From NCBI RefSeq assembly GCF_021390325.1, contig NZ_JAJUWU010000004.1, positions 186,001-250,000 of the forward strand: 64,000 nucleotides of DNA. The letters run 5' to 3'. A program made the position numbers and the translations under genes. Below are positions 27,290 to 37,178 of this stretch, in pieces (positions within the stretch are counted from its first letter, which is position 1; each line of letters opens with the position of its first letter). The notes beneath the pieces are model-generated. The model saw nothing but the letters and a program-made list of their open reading frames with translations, was not told the origin of the DNA and did not search any database. This stretch comes from Jiella avicenniae. GTDB taxonomy: Bacteria; Pseudomonadota; Alphaproteobacteria; Rhizobiales; Rhizobiaceae.

Positions 27290-28405
27290 TCAACCCGCGA
27301 GCTTCGCCCGGAATCGCTCGGCCACCGCGTCGCCCATGCCGCTCGTGCCGACTTCCGTCGAGCCCGGCGCCATGACGTCGCCGGTGCGGATGCCGGCCTC
27401 CAGCGTCTCGGCGATGGCGGATTCCAGCGCGTCGGCCTCGGCGATCATTGCGAAGGAATAGCGCAGGCCCATGGCGAGCGAGGCGATCATCGCCAGCGGG
27501 TTGGCCTTGCCCGTGCCGGCGATGTCCGGCGCCGAACCATGGACCGGCTCGTAGAGCGCCTTGCGCTTGCCGGTTTTCGCATCCACGGCACCGAGCGAGG
27601 CCGAGGGCAGCATGCCGAGCGAGCCGGTCAGCATCGCCGCGATGTCGGACAGCATGTCGCCGAAGAGATTGTCGGTGACGATGACGTCGAACTGCTTCGG
27701 CGCCTTGACGAGCTTCATGCCGCCGGCGTCGGCGAGTTCGTGCTCCAGCGTCATTTCGGGATACTCTTCCCGGTGGACGCGGGTGACGACCTCGTTCCAC
27801 AAGACCCCGGACTTCATCACGTTGCGCTTTTCCATCGAGGTGACCTTGCCGGTCCTCGTCCTGGCGAGGTCGAAGGCGGCTCTCGCGATGCGCTCGATCT
27901 CGTAGGTGTCGTAGACCTGGGTATCGATCGCCCGCTTCTGGCCGTTGCCGAGATCGACGATCTCCTTGGGCTCGCCGAAATAGACGCCGCCCGTCAGCTC
28001 TCGCAGGATCAGGATGTCGAGGCCCTCGATGATCTCGCGCTTCAGCGAGGAGGCGTCGGCGAGCGCCGGGTAGCAGATGGCGGGGCGCAGATTGGCGAAG
28101 AGCTCCATCTCCTTGCGCAGGCGCAGCAGGCCCGCCTCCGGACGCTTATCGTAGGAAACGCCGTCCCATTTCGGCCCGCCCACGGCCCCGAAGAGCGTCG
28201 CGTCGGCGGCCTGCGCCAGTGCCATCGTGGCGTCGGAGACCGGCGCTCCCTCGGCGTCGTAGGCCGAACCGCCGACGAGCGCGGTTTCGGTCTCGAAGCC
28301 GGCACCCGCCACGTCGTTGAGGACGGCGATCTGCTTTTCGACCTCGGCCATGATTTCGGTGCCGATGCCGTCGCCGGGCAGGAGCAGGAGCCTCTTCGAT
28401 GCCAT
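27290..28405 (-). CDS. leuB: 3-isopropylmalate dehydrogenase
   Basis: The 371-residue enzyme has [20 protein letters not shown] at the N-terminus, the substrate-binding arginines around [15 protein letters not shown] and [14 protein letters not shown], the catalytic Lys/Asp region in [15 protein letters not shown], and NAD-binding [19 protein letters not shown]. It oxidises and decarboxylates 3-isopropylmalate to 2-oxoisocaproate in leucine synthesis. The length equals the family norm. No leuCD is adjacent. Confidence 0.97.
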   Translation of the reverse strand: MASKRLLLLPGDGIGTEIMAEVEKQIAVLNDVAGAGFETETALVGGSAYDAEGAPVSDATMALAQAADATLFGAVGGPKWDGVSYDKRPEAGLLRLRKEMELFANLRPAICYPALADASSLKREIIEGLDILILRELTGGVYFGEPKEIVDLGNGQKRAIDTQVYDTYEIERIARAAFDLARTRTGKVTSMEKRNVMKSGVLWNEVVTRVHREEYPEMTLEHELADAGGMKLVKAPKQFDVIVTDNLFGDMLSDIAAMLTGSLGMLPSASLGAVDAKTGKRKALYEPVHGSAPDIAGTGKANPLAMIASLAMGLRYSFAMIAEADALESAIAETLEAGIRTGDVMAPGSTEVGTSGMGDAVAERFRAKLAG

Positions 28406-28695
28406 GGTGGTCTCGATCGTTCTGGAGTGATGGAAAAAAGCCGTATGAGCGGCACCGGGATAGAATTTGCGCGGCGCCTTTGCAACAATTCGCGGCGGCG
28501 GCGGTGATCGGACGATGAGGCGCGCGTCCGCGGCAACGTCTCTCGTCGAACGGCGCAGCGCGGGTGTGAAGACGGCGCGCGAGGCCCCGAAAACTCCTCG
28601 AAATGACCACAATCGGTAAAGCTCCGATTAACCGTGTCGGCGTCATATCGGGTCGAGTTCAAACCGTTCGTCGAGCCGGAGCGTCGTCGCCTTTC

Positions 28696-29652
28696 ATGGG
28701 TGTCTGGACGCCGGCGGGAGCCTTTGCGTTGTCCTTCTTCATTCCGCCGCGTATCGCCGACAATCTGACCGTGACGCTGGTGATGATCGCGGCGCTGTTC
28801 GCCTGCCGGATGATCGGCGACGCGCTGATCGGGCGCCGGTCGGACCCGGTGCTGGTGCGGCGGCACCGGTTCAAGCTGAGGGCGATCTGCAATGTCGTGC
28901 TCGCGGTCGGGATCCTGGCCATCTGGCTGTCCGAGATCCAGGACATGATGCTGTCGCTGACGGCGGTGCTCGTCGCCGTCGTCGTCGCGACCAAGGAGCT
29001 GATCATGTGCGCGGCGGGCTCGATGCTGCGTTTCGGCGGCCATCTGTTCAAGGTCGGAGACCGCATCGAGATCGGCGGCATCCATGGCGAGGTAATCGAC
29101 CACGGCCTGTTCTCGACGACGATCACCGAGCTGCCGTCGCGCAATCTCGGGGCGTCCGGGACCGGCCGGACGGTGATGCTGCCGAACTCTGTGCTGCTCA
29201 CTGGCGCCGTCAAGGTCGAGGCGCAGCCGCGCCACTACGCGCCGCATCGCTTCACCCTGACCCTCGAACAGGCGCATCTGCCGGGACGCGTCATCGCGGC
29301 GATTGAGGCGGCGGCGCAGGACGCGCTCGCGCCCGACCGCGAACTCGCCTCGAGATTCCATCAGTTCGCCGCGCGCAAGGCCGGCTTCGAGACGGCCGGG
29401 CCGGAGACGGAGGTCAGCGTCGCGACCAGCGACATCGGCAAGCTGCAGTTCCACGTCATGATCTACTGCCTCGCCAAGGACGCGCGCCAGCTCGAACAGG
29501 CGATCACCCTTTCGGTGCTGGACGAACTCGGCATCGGCGCACAGGGCGCTCACCCGAGGACCGGCGGCGCCGAAGCGGCACTCTCCGAACTCGCCCGCCA
29601 GCTCCGCGAAACCGCGCCGAAGGAGCGCCGGGACGCCGCCAGGGCCGCGTGA
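28696..29652 (+). CDS. MscS-type mechanosensitive channel family protein
   Basis: The 318-residue protein has three or four hydrophobic helices in the first 120 residues and an MscS beta domain: the pore-lining-like segment SLTAVLVAVVVATKELIMCAAG, then LFKVGDRIEIGGIHGEVIDHGLFSTTI, the classic MscS signature of a short beta domain. The C-terminal alpha/beta domain extends to the stop. It would release solutes on hypo-osmotic shock. The start is uncertain: an ATG at 28603 would add 31 non-hydrophobic residues. The gene is divergent from leuB. Confidence 0.85.
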   Translation: MGVWTPAGAFALSFFIPPRIADNLTVTLVMIAALFACRMIGDALIGRRSDPVLVRRHRFKLRAICNVVLAVGILAIWLSEIQDMMLSLTAVLVAVVVATKELIMCAAGSMLRFGGHLFKVGDRIEIGGIHGEVIDHGLFSTTITELPSRNLGASGTGRTVMLPNSVLLTGAVKVEAQPRHYAPHRFTLTLEQAHLPGRVIAAIEAAAQDALAPDRELASRFHQFAARKAGFETAGPETEVSVATSDIGKLQFHVMIYCLAKDARQLEQAITLSVLDELGIGAQGAHPRTGGAEAALSELARQLRETAPKERRDAARAA

Positions 29653-29692
29653 GCCGGCAACGGCCGAGCCGGGATGCGGCGCTTCGTCCGGC

Positions 29693-30181
29693 TCAGCCGA
29701 GCGGCCGGATCGCCCGGCAGAGCGCGGCCGGGCGCGGCAGCCGCGAATGCGCCGCGTAGGCCGCCTCGATGCTTTCGAACGTCTCGGCCGGAAACGGCGC
29801 AACCTTCGGCGCCGGGCCGCGCTGGTCGATCGACAGGCTCAGATTCTCCAGCGTCGCCGCCAGCCAGCCGTCGGTGTGGTGCATCTCCTGGAACATGTGC
29901 AGGCGCTTGGCGTCGAGCCCGACGATCGTCGTCGAGACGAGGACCCTCGCGTCCGGCGGCACTTCCTTGAGGTAGCGGACGTGCGCTTCGGCCGTGTAGG
30001 TGGTGAAGCCGGTCCGCTCACGGTAGCGCTCGCCGAGACCGATCGCGTCGTAGAGATCGTCGATGCCGCGATCGAAGAGCACGTGATAATAGGCGAGGTT
30101 GAGATGGCCGTTGTAGTCGATCCAGCCGGGTTCGAGCGACAGTTCGCGGGAGCGGAACGGCGCGGCGATCGTTTCGTCCAT
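29693..30181 (-). CDS. hotdog-fold acyl-CoA thioesterase
   Basis: The 162-residue protein fits the hotdog thioesterase fold: WIDYNGHLNLAYYHVLFDRG carries the 4HBT-type active-site Asp-Tyr-N-G-H-L/V sequence, and TYTAEAHVRYLKEVPPDARV is the second strand pair. It probably hydrolyses a short-chain acyl-CoA or carnitine-type thioester; the substrate cannot be read from sequence. The ATG at 30181 was chosen as the first codon of the conserved region. Confidence 0.85.
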   Translation of the reverse strand: MDETIAAPFRSRELSLEPGWIDYNGHLNLAYYHVLFDRGIDDLYDAIGLGERYRERTGFTTYTAEAHVRYLKEVPPDARVLVSTTIVGLDAKRLHMFQEMHHTDGWLAATLENLSLSIDQRGPAPKVAPFPAETFESIEAAYAAHSRLPRPAALCRAIRPLG

Positions 30182-30460
30182 GGTGTCGGCCTTCTCGTCT
30201 GACGGATCCGTCCCCGCGAGTTCGCGCCGGTATCGGCAGATGTCAATTGCCATGCCGGCCGTTCCTCGCCCGCCGCCCGGGGCGAGCTTTGCCCGGCAGG
30301 CTCGCCGTGGCAGAAGGGCGGGACGCGGCAAATGCGGCGCAGGTCGCCGTCGCGCTCGGCAAGGCATTGATGTTCCTGCCCGTCCGGGCGCATGGTGGTC
30401 GGTACGAAAAGACGATTCCCTCCGTCGGTGCCGATCGACGGCGGCAAGGAGAGAGGCCCC

Positions 30461-31873
30461 ATGGCGCTCAAGGACATTCTGGCCGAACGACCGGCCGTGC
30501 GGACCGGCATCGCGGCCACCGTCGCAAGCCTGCGGGAAAGCTTCGGCGAGCGCCTCGTCACCGGCGAGGACGTTCGCCGCGCCCATGGCCACACGACCAC
30601 CTACCTGCCCAACCAGGCGCCCGACGCCGTCGTCTTCGCCGCGTCCGAGGCCGAGGTCCAGAAGGTGGTGCGGATCTGCGCGGCGAACGCCACGCCGATC
30701 ATCCCCTTCGGCACCGGCTCGTCGCTCGAGGGGCACGTCAACGCGCCGCAGGGCGGGGTGTCGATCGACCTGTCGCGCATGGACCGCGTCCTCGCCGTCC
30801 ATGCGGAGGATCTCGACTGCGTCATCGAGCCGGGCGTCACCCGCGAGGCGTTGAACGCGCACCTGCGCGACACCGGCCTGTTCTTCCCGATCGATCCCGG
30901 CGCCAATGCCAGCCTCGGCGGCATGGCGGCGACCAGGGCCTCGGGCACCAACGCCGTGCGATACGGCACGATGCGCGACAACGTCGTCTCGCTGAACGCG
31001 GTGATGGCCGACGGCCGGATCATCCAGACCGCGCGGCGGGCGAAGAAGACGTCGGCCGGCTACGACATGACGCGGCTTCTCGTAGGCTCGGAGGGAACGC
31101 TCGGCATCATCACCCGGCTGACCCTGAAGCTCTACGGCATTCCCGAAGACGTGCTGGCCGGCGTCTGTCCGTTTCCCTCGGTGCGCGACGCGGTGAACAC
31201 GGTGATCCAGACGGTGCAGACGGGCATTCCGGTCGCCCGGATCGAGCTGCTCGACGCCCAGTCGATGGAGGCGGCAAACGCCTATGCCAAGCTCGACCTG
31301 AAGCCGCAGCCTTCGCTCTTCGTCGAGTTCCACGGTTCGCCCGCTTCCGTCGCCGAGCAGGCCGAGACCTTCGGCATGATTGCCGCCGACAACGGCGGCG
31401 GGGCGCTCGAAGCCTCGAATCGGCCGGAAGAGCGAAGCCGGCTGTGGAAGGCGCGCCACGACATGTACTGGGCCTCGATGCAGCTGCGGCCGGGCAGCCG
31501 GGCGATCGCCACCGATGTCTGCGTTCCGGTCTCGCGGTTGGCGGACTGCATCGGCGAAACCCAGGCCGACATCGAGGCGAACGGCCTGATCGGCCCGATC
31601 ATCGGCCATGTCGGCGACGGCAACTTCCACGTCACCCTGCTTCTCGACATGACGGACGGCCGCGAGATCGACGCGGCGGAAGCCTTCATGGCGCGGCTCG
31701 CCGCCCGGGCGGTGGAGATGGACGGCACCTGCACCGGCGAGCATGGCATCGGGCAGGGCAAGCGCGGCTATCTCGCCGCCGAACTCGGCGAGACGGTGGA
31801 CTTCATGAGGATGATCAAGGCGGCCCTCGATCCGAACGACATCATGAACCCTGGCAAAATCTTCATGTTGTGA
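30461..31873 (+). CDS. FAD-linked oxidase, D-lactate dehydrogenase-like
   Basis: The 470-residue protein has a FAD_binding_4 (VAO-type) domain with PIIPFGTGSSLEGHV, AVHAEDLDCVIEPGVTREAL and PIDPGANASLGGMAATRASG, and a C-terminal FAD-oxidase domain with IGHVGDGNFHVTLL (catalytic His pair) and GTCTGEHGIGQGKRGYL. The Dld/LDHD group oxidises D-lactate or other D-2-hydroxyacids and passes electrons to quinone or cytochrome c. GGAGAG precedes the ATG at 30461. No glcE/glcF partners are adjacent, arguing against glycolate oxidase. Confidence 0.88.
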   Translation: MALKDILAERPAVRTGIAATVASLRESFGERLVTGEDVRRAHGHTTTYLPNQAPDAVVFAASEAEVQKVVRICAANATPIIPFGTGSSLEGHVNAPQGGVSIDLSRMDRVLAVHAEDLDCVIEPGVTREALNAHLRDTGLFFPIDPGANASLGGMAATRASGTNAVRYGTMRDNVVSLNAVMADGRIIQTARRAKKTSAGYDMTRLLVGSEGTLGIITRLTLKLYGIPEDVLAGVCPFPSVRDAVNTVIQTVQTGIPVARIELLDAQSMEAANAYAKLDLKPQPSLFVEFHGSPASVAEQAETFGMIAADNGGGALEASNRPEERSRLWKARHDMYWASMQLRPGSRAIATDVCVPVSRLADCIGETQADIEANGLIGPIIGHVGDGNFHVTLLLDMTDGREIDAAEAFMARLAARAVEMDGTCTGEHGIGQGKRGYLAAELGETVDFMRMIKAALDPNDIMNPGKIFML

Positions 31874-32180
31874 CGCAACAATTACCCCTCGACATTCCGG
31901 GTCTGTTCTGGCCTATCCTCCAGGGCTCCGTTTCGTCATGACCGGGCGCGCATCCGGTGCGACGGCTGCTCGCCCCCGCTCCGGTTCGGGACGAGGCGGG
32001 AGGCGCCGGGGAGGGCACCGGGATCGGCCGGATCGGCGCGATCGGCTTTCGACGGCCTCGATGCGCGGAGCGGGTGGACTGGAGCGGCCTTCGCGCGCCC
32101 CGCGGCGCGTGCCGCGTTCCGGGGGTGTCGGGCGGCATTTCGGTGGGGACCGGGTGATGAGGCGATAGGGAGAACGGAAG
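31874..32180. other. 307-bp intergenic region upstream of the AsmA-like gene
   Basis: Short Arg/Gly/Pro-rich open frames (for example 31938-32168) have biased composition and no domain. No promoter could be assigned. The region ends in AGGGAGAACGG, the apparent ribosome site of the next gene. Confidence 0.45.
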
Positions 32181-35100
32181 CTGGTCAGAGCCTTCGTCCT
32201 GTTCGGTGGACTGCTCGTTCTGGTGCTCCTCGCAGCGCTGGTCGCGCCTTACTTCGTCGACTGGACGGCCTATCGCGCCGATTTCGAACGCGAGGCCTCG
32301 TCGATTCTCGGCCGCAAGGTCATCGTCAAAGGCTCCGCCTCGGCGCGGCTCCTGCCGTTTCCTTCGGTGACGTTCAACGACGTCGAGGTCGAGGACGAGA
32401 ACGGCTCCTCGCTGATGACGGTCGATCGGTTTCGCATGGATGCCGAGCTCGCGCCCTATCTCTCCGGCGAGATCTACATCTATTCCATGACCCTCGACCG
32501 GCCGCGGGTGCGGCTGCCGCTGCGCCCGGACGACACGATCACCTGGGTCGCGAACGATCCGAAGATCCCGACCGGCGCGCGGGTCGTCCTGCAGAACGTC
32601 GCCGTCAACGACGGCATGGTGGTGATCGAGGACGAGGCCCGGGGGCGGACGAAGACCCTCCTCGACATCGATGCGACGCTCTCCGCCGGATCGCTCGCCG
32701 GGCCGGTGGACGGCAGCGGCTCGTTCAGCGTCGACGGCGATCTGGTGACGTTCGACCTGTCGACCGGCATTCCGGGCGACGACGGTGCGATGCCGGTGCG
32801 GCTCACCGCCGGCAACCGGAACCTCGACGCCCAGATCGTCCTCGACGGCAATGCCACCGCCTCCGGTGCGGTGCCGCAGTTCGCCGGCAGCGTCAGCCTG
32901 ATCCGCCCGGCGCCGGCGCCGCTCGAAGCGGCGGATGCGGAAAGCCCGTTCGAGAGCCTCGGCGCCGACGGCGAAGATGACGAGCCGGCGGGCGAAAAGC
33001 CCGCCGTCGCCCCGCTTCGGGCGAGCGGTGCGATCACCCTGACCCCGGAACGCGCGGCGGTGTCCGAACTCCGGGTCGAGGCGGGCGGCGGGCCGCAGCC
33101 CTATGTCCTCACCGGCAGCGGCAGCCTCGATTACGGCGACGAGACGCGTTTCGACGTCGCCCTGGAGGGCGAGCAGGTGAATGTCGACGCCCTCGGCGGC
33201 AACGCCGCGAGGAACGGCGGGACGCCGGATTGGGCCTTGCGCGGCGCCGAAACGCCGGACGAAGCGCCGCAGCACAGCATGGCGCGGCGCGTCGAGGCGA
33301 TGCGCTCGGTCCTTGCCGAGGTGCCGCGGCCGACGATCGACGGCACGGTCGAGATTTCGCTGCCGGTGGTGACCGCCGGCGACACGACGATCCGCGACGT
33401 CGCCGTCGTGGCACGGCCGCAGCCGACCGGCTGGAAGCTCGACAGCTTCGTTGCCGAGGTCCCCGGCCGGACGCGCATCGAGGCCTCCGGCGAACTCGGC
33501 ATCGACGGCGCGCTGACCTTCGACGGCGATCTCCTCGTCGCCTCCCAGCAGCCGTCCGGCTTTTCGGACTGGCTGTCCGGCAACGTCGATCCGGCGGTCC
33601 GGGCGCTGCCCCGGGCGGGATTTTCCGCCAAGACGACGCTGACGGCGGACCGTCAGGTCTTCGACGCGCTGGAGGTCGACGTCGGCGGCAACCCGATCAA
33701 GGGTCGGATCGCCCGCGAGGAGGCGGACGGCGCGACCACGATGAGCGCCGATCTGACCGGCGGGACCGTCGATCTCGATGCCGTCCTCGCGCTCTCCCGC
33801 CTCTTCACCGGCCGCGAGCGCTCGCTCGCCGAGGCCGATCGTTTCGACCTGGCGCTGCAGGCCGGACCGATCACCTATGCCGGCGCCAGCGCCGATGCCG
33901 TCGACGCCGATCTCAGCTTCGACGGCGATTCCCTTTCGGTCGACCGGCTGCGCATTGAGGGCCTCGCCGGCGCGCGGCTGACGTCTTCGGGCAGCCTCAC
34001 CGATCTTTCGGGTGGCGACGCCAAGGGCAAACTGGACGTCGAGCTGGAGTCCCGGGAGCCGCAGCGCTTCTTCGCCTTCCTGCAACGCATCTTCCCGGGC
34101 ATTCCGCTGATCGACGTCCTGGCGCCGCGCGCCGCAAGGCTCGCGCCGCTGAAACTGTCCGGCGAAGTCGAGGCGACCGAAGGCGAGACCGGCAAGAAGC
34201 CGACCCTCCTCGTCCGGCTCGACGGCACGGCGGACGGCACCAACATCGACCTCGAATCGGCGGTCGAGAACGGCATCTACGCCGCCGTCGAAAGCGGCCG
34301 CTTCGGCCTCGATCTGCGGCTCGAGAACGACCGGCCGGCGGTTCTGCTCGGCCAGCTGGGGATCGCGGCGGCAGAGGCCGAGCCGCCGTCGCCGCTGGAG
34401 GTCGAACTGTCGGTTTCCGCCGCCGAGACCGGGCCGGCCGTCGCCAGCGCGACGATGCGCGCGCCGGGCAACGAAATCAGCCTCGACGGCAGCGTCGACG
34501 TGACGCCGGAGGGCGTCACGGGGGCGGATCTCTCCTTCTACGTCGACAGCGAGGACGTCGCGCCGTGGATGAGGACGCTGGCGATCGATCTCGGCCAGTC
34601 CTTCGACGCGGTGCCTGTCCAGATGAACGCCGGCGTGATCTTTGGTCAGGGGGCATGGCAGATCGCCGGAATCAACGGCAAGATCGCCGGCGTCGACGTC
34701 TCGGGCGATCTGGTCGAGCCGGCCGGCAAGCCGCTCGGCGGCAAGCTCGTCCTGTCCGATCTGTCGCTCCCCTGGCTCGCCAATCTCGTCTATGGCCGCC
34801 CGCCGCTGGGACCATCGGGGGAGGTGTCCTGGTCGCGGGATGCGTTCACGCCGGGGCTGCTGCCGAAGCTCGACGCGGCCGTCGACCTCTCGGCCGGCCG
34901 GATGGAACTCGGCGGCGGGCTGACGCTGTCGAACGTCACGACCAGCCTCGAACTGACGCCGACCTCCGCGTCTCTGAAGAACGTCCGTGCCGAGTTCGGC
35001 GGCGCCGAGACCGCCGGCAGCCTCGTCATGCGCAATGCCGACGGGCTCGCCGGCTTCTCCCTGGCGGCCTATGCCGACGGCCTCGATCTCTCGGCGCTGG

Positions 35101-36068
35101 CTCCGGCCGTTTCCGGCGGCGAGGGGCCGGCCCGGCTCGACGGCGAGATCCGGCTGGATTCGAGCGGCCAGTCCTATCGGGCTCTCGTCGCGGCGATGTC
35201 CGGCGCCGGCGGGTTGACGCTGACCAACGCCCGGCTGCCAGGTGTGCCCGCCGCGATCGTGCAGCCGCTTCTGGCCGCCGCGAACGCGCCCGACTTCAAG
35301 CCGCAGGCGGAGGCGGCGCAGACCTTCCGATCGCTCAGCCAGGAGAGGGCCTTCGACATCCCGCAGGCGAGCGCCGATTTCGCGGTGACGGGGGGGACGC
35401 TCAAACTCTCCCCGGTCGAACTGGCCGGGGAGGATTCCCGTCTGACCATCGATGCCAGCCTCGATCTCGCCAGCCTCGGCCTCGGCGGCGAGATGAGGCT
35501 GACGCTCGATCCGGGGCTCGAGCGCGTCGAGGGAGCCGAACCGGTCGTGACCTATGGGCTGGCGGGCCGGATCTCCGCGCCTGAGATCGATCTCGATGCC
35601 ACGGCGCTGACGAACTATCTCGCGGTGCGGGCGCTGGAGCGCGAACAGGCGCGGGTCGAGGCGATGCAGGAGGGCCTCGAGGAGAAGCTGCGGCTGCGCC
35701 GCGAGGCGCGGTTCTACCGCTGGCGCGAGACCGTCGCCGAAAATCGCGCCGCAGAGGCCGAGGCGCGCCGGAAGGCGGCCGAGGAGGAAAAGGCCAGAGC
35801 CTTGCGGGAAGAGCAGGCCCGGCGGGAGGCGGAAGAGCAGGCGGCGCGCGAGGCTGCGGCCAGGAAGGCCGCTCAGTCGCAGCCTCCGCCTGCGGCCGCA
35901 CCACGCCGGGAGGCGCCGCAAAAGCCCACTCCGCCGGCGCGCGGCGGCAACGCCAATCGCGACGTTCCGCCGGCACTGACCTTCGATCGGCCTCTGCCGA
36001 ATGCGAGCAACGCCGACAAGCCGGACTTCCAGTCGCTGCCGGGCGTCACCAATCCTCTGGATTTTTGA
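32181..36068 (+). CDS. AsmA-like inner-membrane-anchored giant protein
   Basis: This about 1295-residue protein has an N-terminal transmembrane anchor (VRAFVLFGGLLVLVLLAALV, then APYFVDWTAYRADFEREASS), the AsmA entry motif, and a very long beta-rich periplasmic body. It ends in a charged coiled coil (about 1170-1240, Glu/Arg/Ala rich) and a Pro-rich tail. AsmA/TamB-like proteins form hydrophobic bridges thought to move phospholipids to the outer membrane. The first residues of the anchor are encoded before any ATG, GTG or TTG: the first canonical codon is GTG 32223, inside the anchor. The CTG at 32181, eight bases after GGGAG, is the best start. Confidence 0.85.
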   Translation: MVRAFVLFGGLLVLVLLAALVAPYFVDWTAYRADFEREASSILGRKVIVKGSASARLLPFPSVTFNDVEVEDENGSSLMTVDRFRMDAELAPYLSGEIYIYSMTLDRPRVRLPLRPDDTITWVANDPKIPTGARVVLQNVAVNDGMVVIEDEARGRTKTLLDIDATLSAGSLAGPVDGSGSFSVDGDLVTFDLSTGIPGDDGAMPVRLTAGNRNLDAQIVLDGNATASGAVPQFAGSVSLIRPAPAPLEAADAESPFESLGADGEDDEPAGEKPAVAPLRASGAITLTPERAAVSELRVEAGGGPQPYVLTGSGSLDYGDETRFDVALEGEQVNVDALGGNAARNGGTPDWALRGAETPDEAPQHSMARRVEAMRSVLAEVPRPTIDGTVEISLPVVTAGDTTIRDVAVVARPQPTGWKLDSFVAEVPGRTRIEASGELGIDGALTFDGDLLVASQQPSGFSDWLSGNVDPAVRALPRAGFSAKTTLTADRQVFDALEVDVGGNPIKGRIAREEADGATTMSADLTGGTVDLDAVLALSRLFTGRERSLAEADRFDLALQAGPITYAGASADAVDADLSFDGDSLSVDRLRIEGLAGARLTSSGSLTDLSGGDAKGKLDVELESREPQRFFAFLQRIFPGIPLIDVLAPRAARLAPLKLSGEVEATEGETGKKPTLLVRLDGTADGTNIDLESAVENGIYAAVESGRFGLDLRLENDRPAVLLGQLGIAAAEAEPPSPLEVELSVSAAETGPAVASATMRAPGNEISLDGSVDVTPEGVTGADLSFYVDSEDVAPWMRTLAIDLGQSFDAVPVQMNAGVIFGQGAWQIAGINGKIAGVDVSGDLVEPAGKPLGGKLVLSDLSLPWLANLVYGRPPLGPSGEVSWSRDAFTPGLLPKLDAAVDLSAGRMELGGGLTLSNVTTSLELTPTSASLKNVRAEFGGAETAGSLVMRNADGLAGFSLAAYADGLDLSALAPAVSGGEGPARLDGEIRLDSSGQSYRALVAAMSGAGGLTLTNARLPGVPAAIVQPLLAAANAPDFKPQAEAAQTFRSLSQERAFDIPQASADFAVTGGTLKLSPVELAGEDSRLTIDASLDLASLGLGGEMRLTLDPGLERVEGAEPVVTYGLAGRISAPEIDLDATALTNYLAVRALEREQARVEAMQEGLEEKLRLRREARFYRWRETVAENRAAEAEARRKAAEEEKARALREEQARREAEEQAAREAAARKAAQSQPPPAAAPRREAPQKPTPPARGGNANRDVPPALTFDRPLPNASNADKPDFQSLPGVTNPLDF

Positions 36069-36309
36069 ACGCGCCCTCGGGTTCCGCGCCCGTCGCGGCG
36101 CGCGCGAGGGCGTCTTCCAGAACGTAGAGCCGGATGGCCGAGGAGAGATTGGCGGCCGGATCGCGCTCGGCGTCGATCCTCGCGATCAGCCTTGCCAGCG
36201 GCAGATCCTCCCGGGCCGCGATCTCGCGCAGACACTGCCAGAAACGCTCCTCGACGCTGATCGACGTCGGATGGCCGCTGATCGAGACGGATCGCTTGAT
36301 CACCGTCAC
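36046..36309 (-). CDS. ribbon-helix-helix domain protein
   Basis: The 87-residue protein has an Arc/MetJ-like beta strand KRSVSISGHPTSISVEERFW followed by two helices QCLREIAAREDLPLARLIARI, matching the RHH_4-type family common in alphaproteobacteria. Such proteins bind DNA as dimers; the target is not known. It is convergent with the AsmA gene and overlaps its end by 23 bases. GTG 36309 is used because no ATG exists; GTG 36303 is the alternative. It lies next to DUF4169 and sspB in one minus-strand set. Confidence 0.75.
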   Translation of the reverse strand: MTVIKRSVSISGHPTSISVEERFWQCLREIAAREDLPLARLIARIDAERDPAANLSSAIRLYVLEDALARAATGAEPEGAFKNPEDW

Positions 36310-36314
36310 CTTCG

Positions 36315-36509
36315 TCAGGCGCCGGGTTTTTCGGGCCGATCGATCCTCGCACCGTCGAGCACCGCCTCCTTGCGGCGGTGCTCGGCCGCTTCGCGCGTCC
36401 GTTCGAGCTTGCCGCGCCCGAACCGCTTGCGGTTCTCGGCGGCAAGACGCTCCTTCTCGTCGCGCGCGCGTTGCTTGCGGGCTTGTCGCAGATTGACCAG
36501 ATCGCCCAT
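36315..36509 (-). CDS. DUF4169 small basic protein
   Basis: The 64-residue, highly charged helical protein starts MGDLVNLRQARKQRARDEKE and continues AENRKRFGRGKLERT, the DUF4169 pattern found in alphaproteobacteria. The function is unknown. The N-terminal LVNLRQARK is the most conserved part. It lies between the RHH gene and sspB with gaps of five and ten bases, so the three genes form an operon. Confidence 0.85.
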   Translation of the reverse strand: MGDLVNLRQARKQRARDEKERLAAENRKRFGRGKLERTREAAEHRRKEAVLDGARIDRPEKPGA

Positions 36510-36519
36510 GGCGACCGTC

Positions 36520-37083
36520 TCAGGTCTTCTTGCGGAAGGCGTCGAGCGAAACGACCTCGGCGTCCTTGCGGTCCGCCTCGTCCACCTCTCCGTCACCGCC
36601 GGCTTTTTCCGCCTTGGCCGCGTCCTTGCCCTTGCGGGCTGAAGGACCCGGGATCTGCGTCGTGGAGAGCGGCGTCGGCGCGGGCGCGGGCTCCTGCGGT
36701 TCGCTCTCGGCGTTGGCCGCGACGGCGCCCTGCACGTCGAATTCCAGTTCGAAATTCACCGCCGGGTCATAGAAGCCGCGGATCGCGCTGAACGGCACCA
36801 GCAGTCGTTCGGGAATGTCCGAGAAGGACAGCCCGACCTCGAAGGACGCCTCGGTGACCTGCAGGTCCCAGAACTGATGCTGAACCACGATGGTCATCAG
36901 CTCGGGATATTTCTCCCGCAGCCGCGAGGAAATCCGCACACCCGGAGCCGAGGTCAGGAAGGTGATGAAGAAATGATGTTCCCCGGGCAGGCCGGTCTTG
37001 GCCACCTCGCTGAGAACCTTGCGGATGACGCCGCGAAGAGCCTCCTGCGCAAGAACGTCGTAACGAATAAGATCCTGGCCCAT
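36520..37083 (-). CDS. sspB: SspB-family ClpXP adaptor
   Basis: The 187-residue protein matches the alphaproteobacterial SspB: RYDVLAQEALRGVIRKVLSEV and FFITFLTSAPGVRISSRLREKYPE in the substrate-binding domain, VVQHQFWDLQV, and a disordered acidic tail ending VVSLDAFRKKT that docks ClpX. It delivers ssrA-tagged proteins to ClpXP, and the ssrA gene itself is directly upstream on the same strand, a functional neighbour. The fold, rather than enteric SspB sequence, supports the call. Confidence 0.9.
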   Translation of the reverse strand: MGQDLIRYDVLAQEALRGVIRKVLSEVAKTGLPGEHHFFITFLTSAPGVRISSRLREKYPELMTIVVQHQFWDLQVTEASFEVGLSFSDIPERLLVPFSAIRGFYDPAVNFELEFDVQGAVAANAESEPQEPAPAPTPLSTTQIPGPSARKGKDAAKAEKAGGDGEVDEADRKDAEVVSLDAFRKKT

Positions 37084-37146
37084 TCCGGCGTTCCGATCCC
37101 CTCAGTCCCCTTTCCGAGCGCGGTTTCTTCCGCATGCCGGATCATG

Positions 37147-37178
37147 AAAAGTGGAGGCTTCTGTTGCCAGGCGCCTCC
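37147..37178 (-). terminator. terminator of the ssrA gene
   Basis: On the minus strand GGAGGC and GCCTCC pair around a 14-base loop, followed by AC and then TTTT. It lies at the expected 3' end of the coding piece of tmRNA. Confidence 0.6.

Noticed and set aside
31938-32168. A 76-residue Arg/Gly-rich frame before the AsmA gene
   Set aside because: Biased composition, no homology and no separate ribosome site; left as intergenic.
31863-35921. A 1352-residue minus-strand open frame opposite the AsmA-like gene
   Set aside because: Arg/Gly/Asp-rich composition with no domain; it is the high-GC antisense shadow of a real gene.
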